Assembly (NCBI GenBank): GCA_965114465.1
Contig: CBCOYO010000163.1
Span: 1 to 6,817 of the forward strand
Reading direction: 5' to 3'
From: COE1 sp965114465
GTDB lineage: Bacteria > Bacillota > Clostridia > Lachnospirales > Lachnospiraceae
DNA length: 6,817 bases
Shown: positions 6,565-6,817 of the stretch, in pieces
How the letters are laid out: the number at the start of each line of letters is the position of its first letter
How positions within the stretch are numbered: the first letter of the stretch is position 1
The notes under the pieces: generated by a model
What the model was told of the DNA's origin: nothing
Databases searched by the model: none
The model's input: only the letters and a program-made list of their open reading frames with translations
Program-made: the position numbers and the translations under genes

Positions 6565-6667
6565 AATCCTCTTATTGTTCGAGTAACTCGCTCAGGTTGG
6601 CACCTTCCATATTGGGGTTGCCGTGGCTTCGTAGGTCCTTTGTACCTCCACCACTCTGAATAAGAGA
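6565..6667 (-). ncRNA. SAM-I (S-box) riboswitch aptamer controlling metK
   Basis: Minus-strand P1 CTCTTATT (6666-6659) pairs perfectly with AATAAGAG (6576-6569). Between them lie the S-box core blocks: AGAGTGGTGGAGG, then GACCTACGAAGCCACGGCAACC (written here in order, P2 through the P3 5' side), AAGGTGCCAACC, and the P4 hairpin CGAGTTACTCG. P2 closes as GTGG/CCAC and P3 as GGCA/TGCC. The bases AATAAGAGGATT (6576-6565) are complementary at 11 of 12 positions to the terminator 5' arm (6543-6532). Without SAM they would form the antiterminator and metK would be transcribed. With SAM, P1 holds this strand and the terminator folds. Confidence 0.95.
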
Positions 6668-6677
6668 TCAGCATTCG

Positions 6678-6689
6678 TTCAATATTGAA
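6678..6689. repeat. 12-base perfect palindrome in the early metK leader
   Basis: TTCAATATTGAA reads the same on both strands. It lies about 10-21 bases after the predicted transcription start and just before the riboswitch. It could be a binding site for a dimeric regulator or a chance A/T-rich palindrome. Nothing in the window distinguishes these. Confidence 0.4.
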
Positions 6690-6705
6690 TTGTCATATCT
6701 TTTAC

Positions 6706-6734
6706 ATCATATAATAAGATTCGTATGTTGTCAA
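6706..6734 (-). promoter_or_regulatory. Sigma-A promoter of metK
   Basis: On the minus strand the consensus -35 TTGACA (6729-6734) is followed, after 17 bases, by TATGAT (6706-6711), one mismatch from TATAAT. Transcription should start near 6699. That leaves about 30 bases before the aptamer and a leader of about 395 bases before metK. The upstream 6735-6764 is A/T-rich and could act as an UP element. Confidence 0.85.
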
Positions 6735-6764
6735 CAATAAAATTCTCTATTTTATACTTTTTAT

Positions 6765-6796
6765 GTAACAGTTCAGATAACCCATTGAACTGTTAC
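6765..6796. repeat. 11-base inverted repeat upstream of the metK promoter
   Basis: GTAACAGTTCA (6765-6775) and TGAACTGTTAC (6786-6796) are perfect inverted arms around a ten-base spacer. Neither strand has a T-run directly after the hairpin, so a standard intrinsic terminator is unlikely. It lies about 30 bases upstream of the -35 box. It could be an operator or another dispersed palindrome. Bases 6797-6817 at the window end show nothing I can assign. Confidence 0.5.
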
Positions 6797-6817
6797 GTAT
6801 CCAGCCATTAGAAATCG

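Noticed and set aside
6420..6674. 84-codon minus-strand reading frame across the riboswitch and repeat unit B
   Set aside because: It consists of the SAM-I aptamer, its terminator and repeat unit B read as protein. Its C-terminal residues are the translated repeat, and structure explains the sequence better than coding does.

Overview
The window suggests a low-to-moderate GC Firmicute, most likely a clostridial gut-type bacterium of the Lachnospiraceae or a close relative. This is inferred from the style of the DnaE and MetK proteins, strong AGGAGG ribosome binding sites, and an S-box (SAM-I) riboswitch controlling metK. No database search was run. Every gene I accept lies on the minus strand, so transcription runs from high to low coordinates.

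Region by region, in the direction of transcription. First (6817 to 6305) is a 513-base non-coding control region. It has an upstream palindrome, a near-ideal sigma-A promoter (TTGACA, 17 bases, TATGAT), a complete SAM-I riboswitch with its antiterminator and terminator, and then two tandem, structured palindromic repeat units (B and A) between the riboswitch terminator and the metK start. metK (S-adenosylmethionine synthetase) follows and ends at an intrinsic terminator. A third repeat unit (C) lies directly behind that terminator and merges into the ribosome binding site of a HAD-superfamily phosphatase gene. A strong promoter overlaps the 3' end of the HAD gene and should drive a transcription unit made of a small acidic protein of unknown function, dnaE (replicative DNA polymerase III alpha subunit, full length, with a PHP domain that looks metal-competent) and, at the window edge, a macrodomain gene.

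The macrodomain gene appears broken. Its N-terminal ADP-ribose-binding region is joined, out of frame, to what reads as the C-terminal end of the same fold, which implies an internal deletion of roughly 90-100 codons.

The genes themselves are housekeeping. The most interesting material is the structured repeat. Three copies share a two-hairpin layout with paired base changes in the stems, a fixed 11-base bulge and near-constant loops. Two of the three copies begin exactly at the U-tract of an intrinsic terminator, and two sit inside the riboswitch-controlled metK leader. I would check this family first.
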